From positions 1 through 28,445 of the IMG/VR virus record IMGVR_UViG_3300030328_000271: DNA of 28,445 nucleotides. The stretch is one strand, 5' to 3'. A program made the translations under genes and the position numbers. Of this stretch, positions 1 to 6,834 are shown piece by piece. This stretch comes from a virus. The notes under the pieces were generated by a model that saw only the letters and a program-made list of their open reading frames with translations, did no database searches and was not told where the DNA came from. The first letter of the stretch is position 1. The number at the start of each line of letters is the position of its first letter.

Positions 1-3
1 TAA

Positions 4-327
4 ATGAAAAACTATAAAGCAATGAAGTCTGCTAAAAGCTGGTCTGTAAAGAAAGCTAAAGTTGTTGACCAAGCAGCAATTTCTGAAGTCAAAGATGACG
101 ATGGAAATGTTGTTAGGTCAGCACGAGCAGAAGAATCACATGATGAATTACAGCTAGTTAAAAAGCAGTTTGATTCAAGTAATGGTAAAGCTCTTGATGA
201 TTCAGTTCAATCTTATAGCTTAGAACAAGTAGCTAGTGAAATCCAACGCTGTAAAGATAGAGCATCTGAAGCTCAGTCTGAACAAGCTGATTGGGAAGAA
301 CTAGAAAAAGATTTAAAAGCACTTTAA
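4..327 (+). CDS. Hypothetical post-capsid protein
   Basis: Acidic and basic 107-residue protein without a signal peptide or membrane segment. Its C-terminal third (about residues 72-107) is rich in Glu, Gln, Lys and Ala and looks like a helix or short coiled coil. The start ATG follows directly on a TAA at bases 1-3, which must end a gene outside the window, so translation is probably coupled to it. Because the right end of the window breaks off in the major capsid gene, that upstream gene may be the capsid gene itself. This would make the ORF a head-associated or post-capsid accessory protein. I do not recognise a family; the coding call is firm, the role is not. Confidence 0.7.
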   Translation: MKNYKAMKSAKSWSVKKAKVVDQAAISEVKDDDGNVVRSARAEESHDELQLVKKQFDSSNGKALDDSVQSYSLEQVASEIQRCKDRASEAQSEQADWEELEKDLKAL

Positions 328-352
328 TCAATAACCAAATAGGAGTCTAATC

Positions 353-577
353 GTGGCTAAAAAAGAAAAAAACGAGCCTCAAAAGTTGAACCTATTCGAC
401 AAAGAGTATTTGTTGGATGACTTAACGGATGAGCAAAAAGCAATGGTAAATCACATTGCAGATTTAGAGAATAAAATTTCTGGAACTGCTTTTAACCTAG
501 ACCAACTTAATGTTGGAAAGGAAGCATTTATCAATCGCCTTAAGGAATCTTTAGAAGGGGAGTCTGAAGAGGAATAA
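353..577 (+). CDS. Small phage protein, DUF6447-like
   Basis: 74-residue protein starting at GTG, supported by an AGGAG Shine-Dalgarno at 341-345. The pattern 'Leu-x-Leu-F-D-K-E-Y-x-L-x-D-L-T-x-E-Q-K' followed by a helical region ending 'F-I-N-R-L-K-E-S-L' resembles the small DUF6447-type proteins often found next to capsid genes in marine phages. That match is from memory of the family pattern. No enzymatic motif is visible. Its stop overlaps the next start by one base (TAATG), so the two are translationally coupled. A minor structural or capsid-associated role is the likeliest guess. Confidence 0.65.
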   Translation: MAKKEKNEPQKLNLFDKEYLLDDLTDEQKAMVNHIADLENKISGTAFNLDQLNVGKEAFINRLKESLEGESEEE

Positions 578-861
578 TGCTTGTTCGTAGATGTGCAAAA
601 GGTCATAAGGTTTATATCTTTAAACCAAGAACAAAAGAAAATGCCTCATATAAATTTAATGAGTCTGAAACAATTTCTTTTGATGCGCAGAACAAGTCTT
701 ATATTGTAACAAGTGATGGGGCGGTAGTGAAGAGAACTGATTCTTGGATTACCGCTCAATCCAGTTATGATGATGAGTGTAAAAAACATCACGATGATAC
801 TACTGGAAAAATTAAAGTTGGAATACACACCCTAGTCGATGGAATAGCTACAAAATTATAA
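577..861 (+). CDS. Hypothetical protein, possible small beta-rich head protein
   Basis: 94-residue protein with no signal peptide or transmembrane helix. It begins with a Cys/Lys/His-containing stretch (R-C-A-K-G-H-K-V) and alternating hydrophobic residues suggest beta strands up to about residue 55. It is coupled on both sides: its ATG overlaps the preceding TAA, and its TAA overlaps the next ATG at 861. Placement between capsid-adjacent genes and the lysis block suggests a head or neck accessory protein. I recognise no family. Confidence 0.6.
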   Translation: MLVRRCAKGHKVYIFKPRTKENASYKFNESETISFDAQNKSYIVTSDGAVVKRTDSWITAQSSYDDECKKHHDDTTGKIKVGIHTLVDGIATKL

Positions 862-977
862 TGGATAAAGATTACACAGATTTAATGAAAATAATAATTT
901 TCGTAGGGTTGTTTTTTTTGCTCTTTATGTTTTTAGCTTGTGATAGTGGTTGGAGTGTAGCTGGTTATGAAGTATGA
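861..977 (+). CDS. Tiny membrane protein with lipobox-like Cys
   Basis: 38-residue ORF below usual length cutoffs. A short charged N-terminus (M-D-K-D-Y-T-D) precedes a strongly hydrophobic stretch at about residues 9-25, ending F-L-A-C-D. Leu-Ala-Cys resembles a lipobox, so the protein could be a lipoprotein with a very short mature part (C-D-S-G-W-S-V-A-G-Y-E-V). The Asp after the Cys would favour inner-membrane retention in enterobacteria, which argues against a classical outer-membrane o-spanin. Overlaps on both sides (TAATG in, ATGA out) support real translation. Location in the lysis block suggests a lysis role, either antiholin, holin-like or spanin-like. Confidence 0.55.
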   Translation: MDKDYTDLMKIIIFVGLFFLLFMFLACDSGWSVAGYEV

Positions 978-1309
978 GTAATGAGAAAGATTACTCTCCA
1001 CAAACAGCACGAAGTATCAAATCAGGATTGGTGGATGATAACTGGAGTTTGCATATCAATATTCGTTGGCTTTTACAACTTTGTCTTGCCATTTCTGCGA
1101 TTGTTTATGGATACATGGAAATTACAAATCGCATTACAGAGCTTGAGCGAAGAGTGGAACTTGCTGATGCCGAAATTGAAGAGCTTGTCAATAAACATAT
1201 AGAAAACGAAGAAGCAAAAATTGCTCAAATGGAAAAAGAAATAGAATGGTATTCAAAGGAATTAAACTTAAATCCGTTATCATGGGGAAAGAAAAAAAGA
1301 AAAAAATAG
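974..1309 (+). CDS. Single-pass membrane protein with coiled coil, i-spanin-like
   Basis: 111-residue protein with a hydrophilic N-terminus, one transmembrane helix at about residues 31-50, and a long heptad-like coiled coil from about residue 52 to 95 rich in Glu, Leu and Ile. The end is basic (K-K-K-R-K-K). One helix followed by an extended coiled coil is the layout of Rz-type i-spanins and of several holin accessory proteins. It begins ATGA-coupled to the lipobox-like 38-residue ORF, so the pair could be a spanin pair in unusual order. A 73-residue ORF in another frame inside it is probably a shadow. The lysis role is inferred from topology and location only. Confidence 0.65.
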   Translation: MSNEKDYSPQTARSIKSGLVDDNWSLHINIRWLLQLCLAISAIVYGYMEITNRITELERRVELADAEIEELVNKHIENEEAKIAQMEKEIEWYSKELNLNPLSWGKKKRKK

Positions 1310-1404
1310 CACCTAATAATTGGTGGATGGAAGATGTATGGGTAGAATTAGATGACATTGAGCATAGTTATTTTATTAACAAAGAGTTGCGAAGAGTTAA
1401 GTGA
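1282..1404 (+). CDS. Small hypothetical protein
   Basis: 40-residue ORF that starts inside the end of the previous gene and ends with TGA overlapping the next GTG (GTGA). The N-terminus is lysine-rich (M-G-K-E-K-K-K-K) and the middle is acidic and aromatic (N-N-W-W-M-E-D-V-W-V-E-L-D-D). There is no membrane segment. Its reality rests on the tight start/stop overlaps that run through this whole block. No family recognised. Confidence 0.45.
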   Translation: MGKEKKKKIAPNNWWMEDVWVELDDIEHSYFINKELRRVK

Positions 1405-1520
1405 AATTAATCGATTTTATTTGTATGATATGTAATAAAAAATGTTTAAAACGCTTTAATGGCTTATGTAAAGAATGCCAAGAAGAAGAAATAACTGGAT
1501 ATAGAGGTAAAGAAGAATGA
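1401..1520 (+). CDS. Tiny zinc-ribbon protein
   Basis: 39-residue ORF beginning with GTG that overlaps the preceding TGA, and ending in a TGA that overlaps the next ATG. It contains two metal-binding knuckles, C-M-I-C and C-K-E-C, separated by 13 residues, with an acidic/basic tail. This is a minimal treble-clef or zinc-ribbon layout. Such knuckle peptides are common in phages and may bind nucleic acid or protein, but the target is unknown. It sits unexpectedly among membrane and lysis genes. The four Cys in register make chance unlikely. Confidence 0.55.
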   Translation: MKLIDFICMICNKKCLKRFNGLCKECQEEEITGYRGKEE

Positions 1521-1810
1521 CTGAATTAGCGGAATTATATTTGCAATTAGGCAGTGCGGGGTTTATTGCGTTACTGTTCGGATTTATGATATATAATCTT
1601 ATACAAGAAAACAAAGACCAAAGCGAAGATTTAGAAGAAATAAAACAAAGCATTCATAAGATGGAAAATGTTTTAGACCAATCAATGCAAGTAAATATTA
1701 AATTAATTGATAGGTTAAATAAGTCTGATGAAAAGAGAGAAGAATTTTGGAGACAATTATCCGATGACCTAGCTTATTTAAAAGGTCGAATTAATGGAAA
1801 CACTAAGTGA
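1517..1810 (+). CDS. Holin-like membrane protein, BhlA/UviB style
   Basis: 97-residue protein with a short N-terminus (M-T-E-L-A-E-L-Y-L-Q-L), one transmembrane helix at about residues 12-28 ending in Tyr-Asn, then a charged helical or coiled-coil tail. This layout, an N-terminal helix and a charged cytoplasmic tail, matches the BhlA/UviB holin-like family, and the gene lies about 450 bases before the endolysin start. Start and stop are both coupled (ATGA in, GTGA out). Several neighbours also have one membrane helix, so which is the true holin is not settled. Confidence 0.6.
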   Translation: MTELAELYLQLGSAGFIALLFGFMIYNLIQENKDQSEDLEEIKQSIHKMENVLDQSMQVNIKLIDRLNKSDEKREEFWRQLSDDLAYLKGRINGNTK

Positions 1811-2022
1811 AACTAAATACAAATATATCAGTTGAAAATATTATAACAATAATAGCTCTTATTTGCTCTGTCACACTTGCTTTTGGGTTTATGCAATACG
1901 ATATAGACCTTATTGAAGAAAAGCTAGATTTAAAGGCAGATAGAGAGCTAATTGATTATAAGTTGGATATAATAATTCAAGACATTGCAGAAATTAAACA
2001 AACACTAAAGGAGAGAAAATAA
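1807..2022 (+). CDS. Small single-pass membrane protein with coiled coil
   Basis: 71-residue protein starting at GTG coupled to the preceding TGA. A transmembrane helix spans about residues 12-30 (I-I-T-I-I-A-L-I-C-S-V-T-L-A-F), followed by a heptad-like acidic helix (I-D-L-I-E-E-K-L-D-L-K-A-D). The topology is close to the upstream holin-like protein, suggesting a holin/antiholin pair or a hetero-oligomer. No conserved family is recognised. Confidence 0.6.
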   Translation: MKLNTNISVENIITIIALICSVTLAFGFMQYDIDLIEEKLDLKADRELIDYKLDIIIQDIAEIKQTLKERK

Positions 2023-2023
2023 T

Positions 2024-2257
2024 ATGGACTGGTTAAATTGGGAAAATGCTGCGTATTTAATCGCAATAATTTTAGGTGGACTAGCAACAATGGTTGCAAC
2101 TAAATGGAGAATGCTTTTAAAATCTTTGCAAGATGTAGCAGAGACCTATAGGGAAGCAAAAGCTGATGGGAAAGTTACAAAAGAAGAAGAGCAAAAAATC
2201 GCAAAAGAGTGTATGGATGTATTGTCTGAGGCGATTAAAATGGTCTGGAGAAAATAA
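2024..2257 (+). CDS. Putative holin
   Basis: 77-residue protein with an N-terminal membrane helix at about residues 9-27 and an amphipathic C-terminal helix carrying A-D-G-K-V-T-K-E-E-E. The 'A-x-x-D-G-x-x-T-x-E-E' tail after a single helix is the pattern of holins of the LLH type and similar phage membrane proteins. A GAGAG ribosome-binding site lies just upstream and the gene is immediately followed by the endolysin, the usual position for a holin. Of the small membrane proteins here it is the best positional holin candidate. Confidence 0.6.
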   Translation: MDWLNWENAAYLIAIILGGLATMVATKWRMLLKSLQDVAETYREAKADGKVTKEEEQKIAKECMDVLSEAIKMVWRK

Positions 2258-2258
2258 T

Positions 2259-2693
2259 ATGCCGAAACTCGGTCGAAGAAGTATGAAACGACTTGAGGGA
2301 GTAGACCCTAGACTTGTAGCGGTATTGCAAAAAGTTGTCAAATATTATGACATTACAATTATTGAAGGGTTGCGTTCTCAAGAAAGACAAAATGAATTGT
2401 TGGCGCAAGGAAAATCTAAGACCAAGTTCGGCAAACATTGTAAGGGTTTAGCAGTTGATATTGCGCCATATAACTACAAAACTCGCAAAATAGATTGGAA
2501 TAATAGAGATGACTGGCATTATCTAGGTGGATTTGTTCTAGGTATATCGGCAATGATGGGCGTTAATGTTCGTTGGGGTGGAGACTGGTCATCTCCCAGT
2601 CTTGATAAAAGTGTAATGATGGGAAAAGAAGTTAGGACAACATCTGATAACGGATTTGATGACCTTTTGCACTTTGAATTAATAGAGGAGTAA
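2259..2693 (+). CDS. Endolysin, M15-family L,D/D-alanyl peptidase
   Basis: 144-residue cell-wall peptidase that should cut peptidoglycan cross-bridges during lysis. The zinc-binding motifs of M15 (VanY/T5 endolysin-like) enzymes are visible: S-K-T-K-F-G-K-H60-C-K-G-L-A-V-D67 and the C-terminal H138-F-E. 'E-G-x-R-S-x-E-R-Q' near residues 36-43 is also typical. The ATG at 2259 is chosen over an upstream in-frame ATG at 2166 because the latter would run through the holin gene, and the protein starting here has normal length for single-domain M15 lysins. There is no signal peptide, so export depends on the upstream holin. The final E-E-stop overlaps a strong Shine-Dalgarno for the next gene. Confidence 0.88.
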   Translation: MPKLGRRSMKRLEGVDPRLVAVLQKVVKYYDITIIEGLRSQERQNELLAQGKSKTKFGKHCKGLAVDIAPYNYKTRKIDWNNRDDWHYLGGFVLGISAMMGVNVRWGGDWSSPSLDKSVMMGKEVRTTSDNGFDDLLHFELIEE

Positions 2694-2696
2694 ATA

Positions 2697-3779
2697 ATTA
2701 GTAAGAAAAAACAACCTAATGGGGTTACTAAGTTACCAACAAAAGACCCTGATGGGAATTTAGTAGCTTGTCCAAATTGTGAAAGCCAAGAAGGTTTAAG
2801 AAAAGATGGTTTTCAATATTGGAAAAATAATAGAAAAAGGCAAAGATATTATTGTAATGATTGTGGGAAGAAAACATTGAATCCTAAAATAGTTGAATAT
2901 AATGATTTTAGTGTCCAAGATTTACCAGTTGAGGAAATGAACATTGATGATATTATTGAATATCGTAAAAAAAGATATGTTCAAAAGTACGATGCATATA
3001 AACAAAGACAACTAATTGATATTAAAATTAATAAGACTGGAATAATTGGGATATGTCATTTTGGAGACCCTCATGTTGATGATGATGGAACTAATCTTGC
3101 AGAGGTTTATTCTTTATGCGATTTAATTCGTGAAACAGATGGATTATTTGCGGGTAATTTAGGCGATGTGCAAAATAATTGGGTTGGTAGATTAACTTAT
3201 TTACATGGGCAACAATCAACAACTGCGAAAGAATCATGGTTAGTATCAGAGCATTTCTTAAATAGTGTAGATTGGCTATATTTGATAGCAGGAAATCATG
3301 ATGTTTGGAGTGGGGATGGAGACCCTTTGGAGTTTATTATGCGTGATAAAAAGGCATTATATAAGCAACATGGCGCAAGAATGAATCTTAGATTCCCTAA
3401 TGGCAAGTGCGTTAGGGTAAATGCTAGGCATCAATTTAAAGGTAATTCCATGTGGAATACTGCTCATGCAATTAGTAGAGCGGTTCAAACTGGATGGAGA
3501 GACCATATATTAACCGCAGGTCACACTCATGTAAGTGGTTACCAAGTTTTAAAAGACCCAGCATCTGGTCTAATTAGTCACGCAATCCAAGTAGCCTCAT
3601 TTAAAAATATGGATGAATATGCTAATAAACTTGGCTTAGATGATAAAAATATATTTAATGCGCCAGTTACAATCATTGACCCTAAGTATGACGATAATGA
3701 CAACAGGTTAATTACTACATTTTTTAATCCGTATGAGGCTGCAGATTATTTAACATTTAAACGCAAGAGAAAATCATGA
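2697..3779 (+). CDS. Zinc-ribbon/metallophosphoesterase fusion, probable AUU start
   Basis: Calcineurin-like phosphoesterase that should hydrolyse a phosphoester with a two-metal site. The metal motifs appear in order: G-D124-P-H126-V-D, G-N-L-G-D157-V-Q-N-N, G-N-H-D (199-202), H245, and G-H-T-H (275-278). Upstream of the first conventional start (TTG 2877) the frame stays open and encodes a zinc ribbon, C25-x2-C28 and C53-x2-C56, with R-K-R-Q-R-Y-Y just before the second knuckle as in transposase-type zinc ribbons. No ATG, GTG or TTG exists between the stop at 2691 and 2877. ATT at 2697 sits at the same spacing after GAGGAG-TAAATA as the ATG at 6485. Starting at ATT gives 360 residues. The ribbon suggests nucleic-acid binding, so a nuclease or DNA-end role is possible; the substrate is unknown. 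The end overlaps the next gene (ATGA). Confidence 0.8.
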   Translation: MSKKKQPNGVTKLPTKDPDGNLVACPNCESQEGLRKDGFQYWKNNRKRQRYYCNDCGKKTLNPKIVEYNDFSVQDLPVEEMNIDDIIEYRKKRYVQKYDAYKQRQLIDIKINKTGIIGICHFGDPHVDDDGTNLAEVYSLCDLIRETDGLFAGNLGDVQNNWVGRLTYLHGQQSTTAKESWLVSEHFLNSVDWLYLIAGNHDVWSGDGDPLEFIMRDKKALYKQHGARMNLRFPNGKCVRVNARHQFKGNSMWNTAHAISRAVQTGWRDHILTAGHTHVSGYQVLKDPASGLISHAIQVASFKNMDEYANKLGLDDKNIFNAPVTIIDPKYDDNDNRLITTFFNPYEAADYLTFKRKRKS

Positions 3780-4765
3780 GTACATACGAATCAACATATT
3801 GTAATACAACAACAGATTTACTATTTGTAGAGCCAAATTTAGCTCAATATGATGGGAAAAGAGTTTTAGCTAGTAATTGGGTAGCTAGTGGAACAACGCA
3901 TTTATTTTACTTATATAATAGTGGCGATGTAAGTGGGCAATTATATTTAGATGGGCAAGAAATGACTGCGGTAACAGATACGCCTAATGCTAATGATGAA
4001 TATAAATACACCGCATCAACTGATTTATTAGAGCTATACCAAAGCGGTGGAAGTGCTAATACTTTAAACTCAAGCATGATTGAAAGTTCTAGCGATTGGG
4101 CAACATTAAAAAGCGATGCGGTAAAAAGAGCAAGTGATTTTATTCGTGGGTATTTACCTTTCCCAATTTATTCAAACGCAGGTGTTGGAACTCAAGATGC
4201 ATCTGCCTCAGATTTTCCCGAAATTATTGTAAGAAGTTGTGCAATCTTAACTTGTGAATCTTTGATTAGACCTTATGATGTAGAAAAAGCAGACCAAATA
4301 TTAAGCCAAGTAATAAATGAACAAGGAACTGGCTATCTTGATATGCTTAGAACTGGGCAAGTGCATATCTATTCTAGCGAAAGCGAATATAAGAAGCGTG
4401 GAATATTAAGGACTATAAGTCAAAACGCTAATTCAACTGGTGGAATCGTAGACATAAAAGGCACTCCATCTTATTCTTGGGATAAAATAAAAATTATAAT
4501 AAGCAATGGTGGCACAATAACAGAGGGCGTTGCTAATAGTAGTGTGAAGTTTAATTCTTTTATAGGCAATGAAAATGGATTGAAATTAGAACAAATGGCT
4601 AGTGATGAAGTGATAGATTGTTATTGGCAATTAGTTGGGCATAATATGTATTGCAGATTTTCCGCAGGATTATATACGACCAATGATGAATTTGAATTAG
4701 AAATTAGTGGCACAACTGACCAAATGTTCACACCTATTAAAAGGGTACAAATGACTAGACGATAA
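3776..4765 (+). CDS. Putative head-tail connector, Mu gp36-like region
   Basis: 329-residue structural protein. The middle (about residues 107-195) carries 'L-K-S-D-A-V-K-R-A-S-D-F-I-R-G-Y-L-P-F-P' and then an all-helical segment, the arrangement of gp36/gp6-type adaptor proteins that form the ring under the portal. The first 90 residues and the last 110 look beta-rich and may be added decoration domains, which makes it about twice the length of simple adaptors. It is ATGA-coupled to the phosphoesterase upstream and TAATG-coupled to the next neck gene. The adaptor call rests on a sequence pattern and position and is moderate. Confidence 0.55.
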   Translation: MSTYESTYCNTTTDLLFVEPNLAQYDGKRVLASNWVASGTTHLFYLYNSGDVSGQLYLDGQEMTAVTDTPNANDEYKYTASTDLLELYQSGGSANTLNSSMIESSSDWATLKSDAVKRASDFIRGYLPFPIYSNAGVGTQDASASDFPEIIVRSCAILTCESLIRPYDVEKADQILSQVINEQGTGYLDMLRTGQVHIYSSESEYKKRGILRTISQNANSTGGIVDIKGTPSYSWDKIKIIISNGGTITEGVANSSVKFNSFIGNENGLKLEQMASDEVIDCYWQLVGHNMYCRFSAGLYTTNDEFELEISGTTDQMFTPIKRVQMTRR

Positions 4766-5187
4766 TGCCAACAGATTTTACAAACATATTATTCACTAAA
4801 ATTATTGAGCCATTGGCAAGTTTAATTAATGCAGAATTTAGTATTCCAGTTCATTACGATGAGCATCGTGGAAATTCTAGCTTTTTAATTACACCTCAAG
4901 CAGATTCTTTAGTAACTCAATTATCTTATGGAACTCAAAGAGAATATGAGATTGAAATAAATTATCAAATAAAATTTGGTGGTAATTACAATAAGAATAG
5001 TATAAAACAAGTTAGTGGAATAATGGAAAGATTAAAAAGGTTGGTAAATAATAATCCAACATCAAGTAATGGTGCAGAATTTTTTGATGCTAATATTTCT
5101 AGCATTGAATACGAACAAGATGAAGATGATAAATCTTTATTAAGGGGAATCGCAATATTTAATTGTCAAAATATAGAGGCATTATAA
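4765..5187 (+). CDS. Putative tail completion/neck protein
   Basis: 140-residue protein. An N-terminal helix (T-K-I-I-E-P-L-A-S-L-I-N-A) precedes strand-helix-strand segments, similar in size and order to tail terminator proteins that cap the tail tube (lambda gpU or SPP1 gp17 type). It lies between the connector and the tail tube gene, where siphoviruses place this function. It is coupled by one-base overlaps at both ends. No diagnostic motif exists for this family, so position carries most of the weight. Confidence 0.5.
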   Translation: MPTDFTNILFTKIIEPLASLINAEFSIPVHYDEHRGNSSFLITPQADSLVTQLSYGTQREYEIEINYQIKFGGNYNKNSIKQVSGIMERLKRLVNNNPTSSNGAEFFDANISSIEYEQDEDDKSLLRGIAIFNCQNIEAL

Positions 5188-5381
5188 TGAAAGTAAAAGC
5201 AAGACTAAATAAATTTCACAGAGTGAATCCTAATGGAGTTGCTTGTGATAAATCCTCACTTAAAAAACTTCGGAATGGTGAGGTCGTAGAATTATCCGAA
5301 GATGTAGCCAATGAACTCATAAATATGGGATTTGTTGAGCCAAATAAAGAAAAACAAAAGAAAAAAAAGGAGAGTAAATAA
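5187..5381 (+). CDS. Small neck or tail-associated protein
   Basis: 64-residue basic protein with 'G-E-V-V-E-L-S-E-D-V-A-N-E-L-I-N-M-G-F-V-E' in the middle, a pattern shared with small phage proteins located beside tail tube genes (DUF7210-like, from memory). The tail ends K-E-K-Q-K-K-K-K-E-S-K. The ATG at 5187 is preferred over TTG 5163 because it overlaps the previous stop (TAATG), as most genes do here. Likely a structural or assembly factor. Confidence 0.5.
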   Translation: MKVKARLNKFHRVNPNGVACDKSSLKKLRNGEVVELSEDVANELINMGFVEPNKEKQKKKKESK

Positions 5382-6460
5382 TGGCAGATACTCGTGTACT
5401 CCCTGTAAGTAGTGTTAAATATGGCTTAAAGGCAGAAACATCTTTCGGGGTAGCTTTAGATTCAAGTGGAGCAGATGGAACTGCGTATTATACGCAACCA
5501 GTTGTTCAAGTAGAAAAACCAACATTTAATATTTCAAGAGAATCGAGATTATTAAGTGGTCGTGGTAGTATTAAAAACGCAGCTGATACAATAACAAATA
5601 CAAGGGGTGGAACAATTACGATGCCTTTTGATATGTTAGCAACACCAAGAACATTAGCTCAACACCTATTATTAGTAGGGCAAGAAAGTGGCTATTCTAG
5701 TGGCGTTCATGAAACAGAGTTTGATGGTTCAAGTAATGCAAATTCTATAGGTGGGTCAATATCTAGTGGTATGCCACATAGCGCTAATTTAGCTTATTAT
5801 CCCGCTGCTAGTGAAGGTATTAAAGTTTGTGGCGTAGTGTGTTCAGACCTTGAAATATCTGGTGATGTAGGAGCTAATAATGGATTAATTTCTATGAGTG
5901 GAAATTACTTTAGTGGATTTTCTAATCCAGTATCTACATCAACAAAGCTAGAAGAGGACTTCACAATAGCTAATTGGGCTGCAGGGGAAACAACTCACTT
6001 TAATGTTATGGATGCAGATGTAAGAACATTAGATGTTGAGGGTAATGCAACTCAAACATTTATTATGAAATCATTTTCATTTAGTATTGCTAATGGTATC
6101 AATAGAGTTGGATTTGATACAAATGGTAATGCTGAAGTATATGCTTTCCCTGAGTACGCAATAACTGGTAGTCTAGTAATTAAGTATGATGATGAGTTTG
6201 ATTATGGCGCTGATAATAATGTGATTCAAGATTTTCTTGATGGCAATACTATGAGTCTAGCAATCAAAATTGGCGATGGAACTGTAAGTGCTGAAGGCGA
6301 GTTAAATATCTTAGCAGAGATACAATATACTGGAGACCCTAGCCAAGATTTAAGTGAGAGCGGTGTATTTCACTCACTTGAATTTGAGTGCGTTCAAAAT
6401 GGTTCAACTGAAGCGTTGAAAATATCGACATACAAAAACGAAGCACCAGATGCTTTTTAA
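5381..6460 (+). CDS. Major tail tube protein
   Basis: 359-residue beta-rich protein full of Gly, Ser, Thr and Asn with few Lys. Its position, directly before a frameshifting chaperone pair and the tape measure gene, is the standard site of the siphovirus tail tube gene. Segments such as 'R-E-S-R-L-L-S-G-R-G-S-I-K-N', 'D-L-E-I-S-G-D-V-G' and 'S-F-S-F-S-I-A-N-G-I' alternate as beta strands, consistent with a tube fold carrying an extra exposed domain; family tube proteins are often 150-250 residues. GGAG with ATG start at 5381 is coupled to the preceding TAA. There is no contractile sheath gene, so the tail is non-contractile. Confidence 0.75.
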   Translation: MADTRVLPVSSVKYGLKAETSFGVALDSSGADGTAYYTQPVVQVEKPTFNISRESRLLSGRGSIKNAADTITNTRGGTITMPFDMLATPRTLAQHLLLVGQESGYSSGVHETEFDGSSNANSIGGSISSGMPHSANLAYYPAASEGIKVCGVVCSDLEISGDVGANNGLISMSGNYFSGFSNPVSTSTKLEEDFTIANWAAGETTHFNVMDADVRTLDVEGNATQTFIMKSFSFSIANGINRVGFDTNGNAEVYAFPEYAITGSLVIKYDDEFDYGADNNVIQDFLDGNTMSLAIKIGDGTVSAEGELNILAEIQYTGDPSQDLSESGVFHSLEFECVQNGSTEALKISTYKNEAPDAF

Positions 6461-6484
6461 TTAATAGTAAAAGAGGAGTAAATA

Positions 6485-6760
6485 ATGATAGTTGATACTA
6501 AATATGGTCAATTTGAATGTAATGATATAACTAGAAAAAAACGCAGAGAGCTTTATAAGAAAGTAAAGAACATCTATGCTACTGAGGACATGGAAAAAAT
6601 GCATGACTTAGCAGATGAATTTGCTACATTAGCTTTTGGAGATGAAAAAAAAGCCGAGGAGAAACTTGCAAAGCTAACTGCGCTAGAAGAAGATGAAGTG
6701 TTAATGACGATTATAAATAGTTATATGGGGGTTAAAAGCCCTTTAAAGACTGGCGATTGA
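6485..6760 (+). CDS. Tail assembly chaperone, short form (gpG-like)
   Basis: 91-residue mainly helical, charged protein between tail tube and tape measure genes, the place of the lambda G/GT chaperones that help fold the tape measure and recruit tube subunits. A strong GAGGAG Shine-Dalgarno precedes ATG 6485. Its last codons contain T TTA AAG in frame at 6742-6748, ten bases before the TGA stop. This is an X-XXY-YYZ slippery heptamer and is expected to let some ribosomes shift by -1 into the downstream ORF. Sequence similarity to lambda gpG cannot be judged by eye, as these chaperones diverge fast; position plus frameshift signal make the call. Confidence 0.72.
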   Translation: MIVDTKYGQFECNDITRKKRRELYKKVKNIYATEDMEKMHDLADEFATLAFGDEKKAEEKLAKLTALEEDEVLMTIINSYMGVKSPLKTGD

Positions 6761-6834
6761 GAACTGCACTATGGTTTTCCTCGTTTGGAATCCCAAGAAC
6801 TGGTTTACTCCTCCCATATACCGCTCAATCGCCA
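6742..6834 (+). promoter_or_regulatory. Programmed -1 frameshift signal: slippery heptamer plus stem
   Basis: T TTA AAG at 6742-6748 sits in the zero frame of the short chaperone. Two bases later TGGCGATTGAG (6751-6761) is perfectly complementary to CTCAATCGCCA (6824-6834), an 11-bp stem with a 62-base loop. Inside the loop, TATGG (6770-6774) can pair with CCATA (6814-6818), extending the structure. Slippery site plus downstream structure is the classical frameshift stimulator. The 2-base spacer is shorter than the usual 5-9, so partial melting of the stem base may set the working distance. Confidence 0.7.

Noticed and set aside
861-977. Rz1-like o-spanin call for the 38-residue lipobox peptide
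   Set aside because: Only 13 residues follow the Cys, there is Asp at +2, and no proline-rich segment; kept as lipoprotein-like membrane peptide only.
981-1202. 73-residue ORF in another frame inside the i-spanin-like gene, with a hydrophobic segment
   Set aside because: The longer frame has the coupled ATGA start and a clear membrane helix plus coiled coil; the inner ORF lacks a lipobox and its hydrophobicity follows from the overlapping frame.
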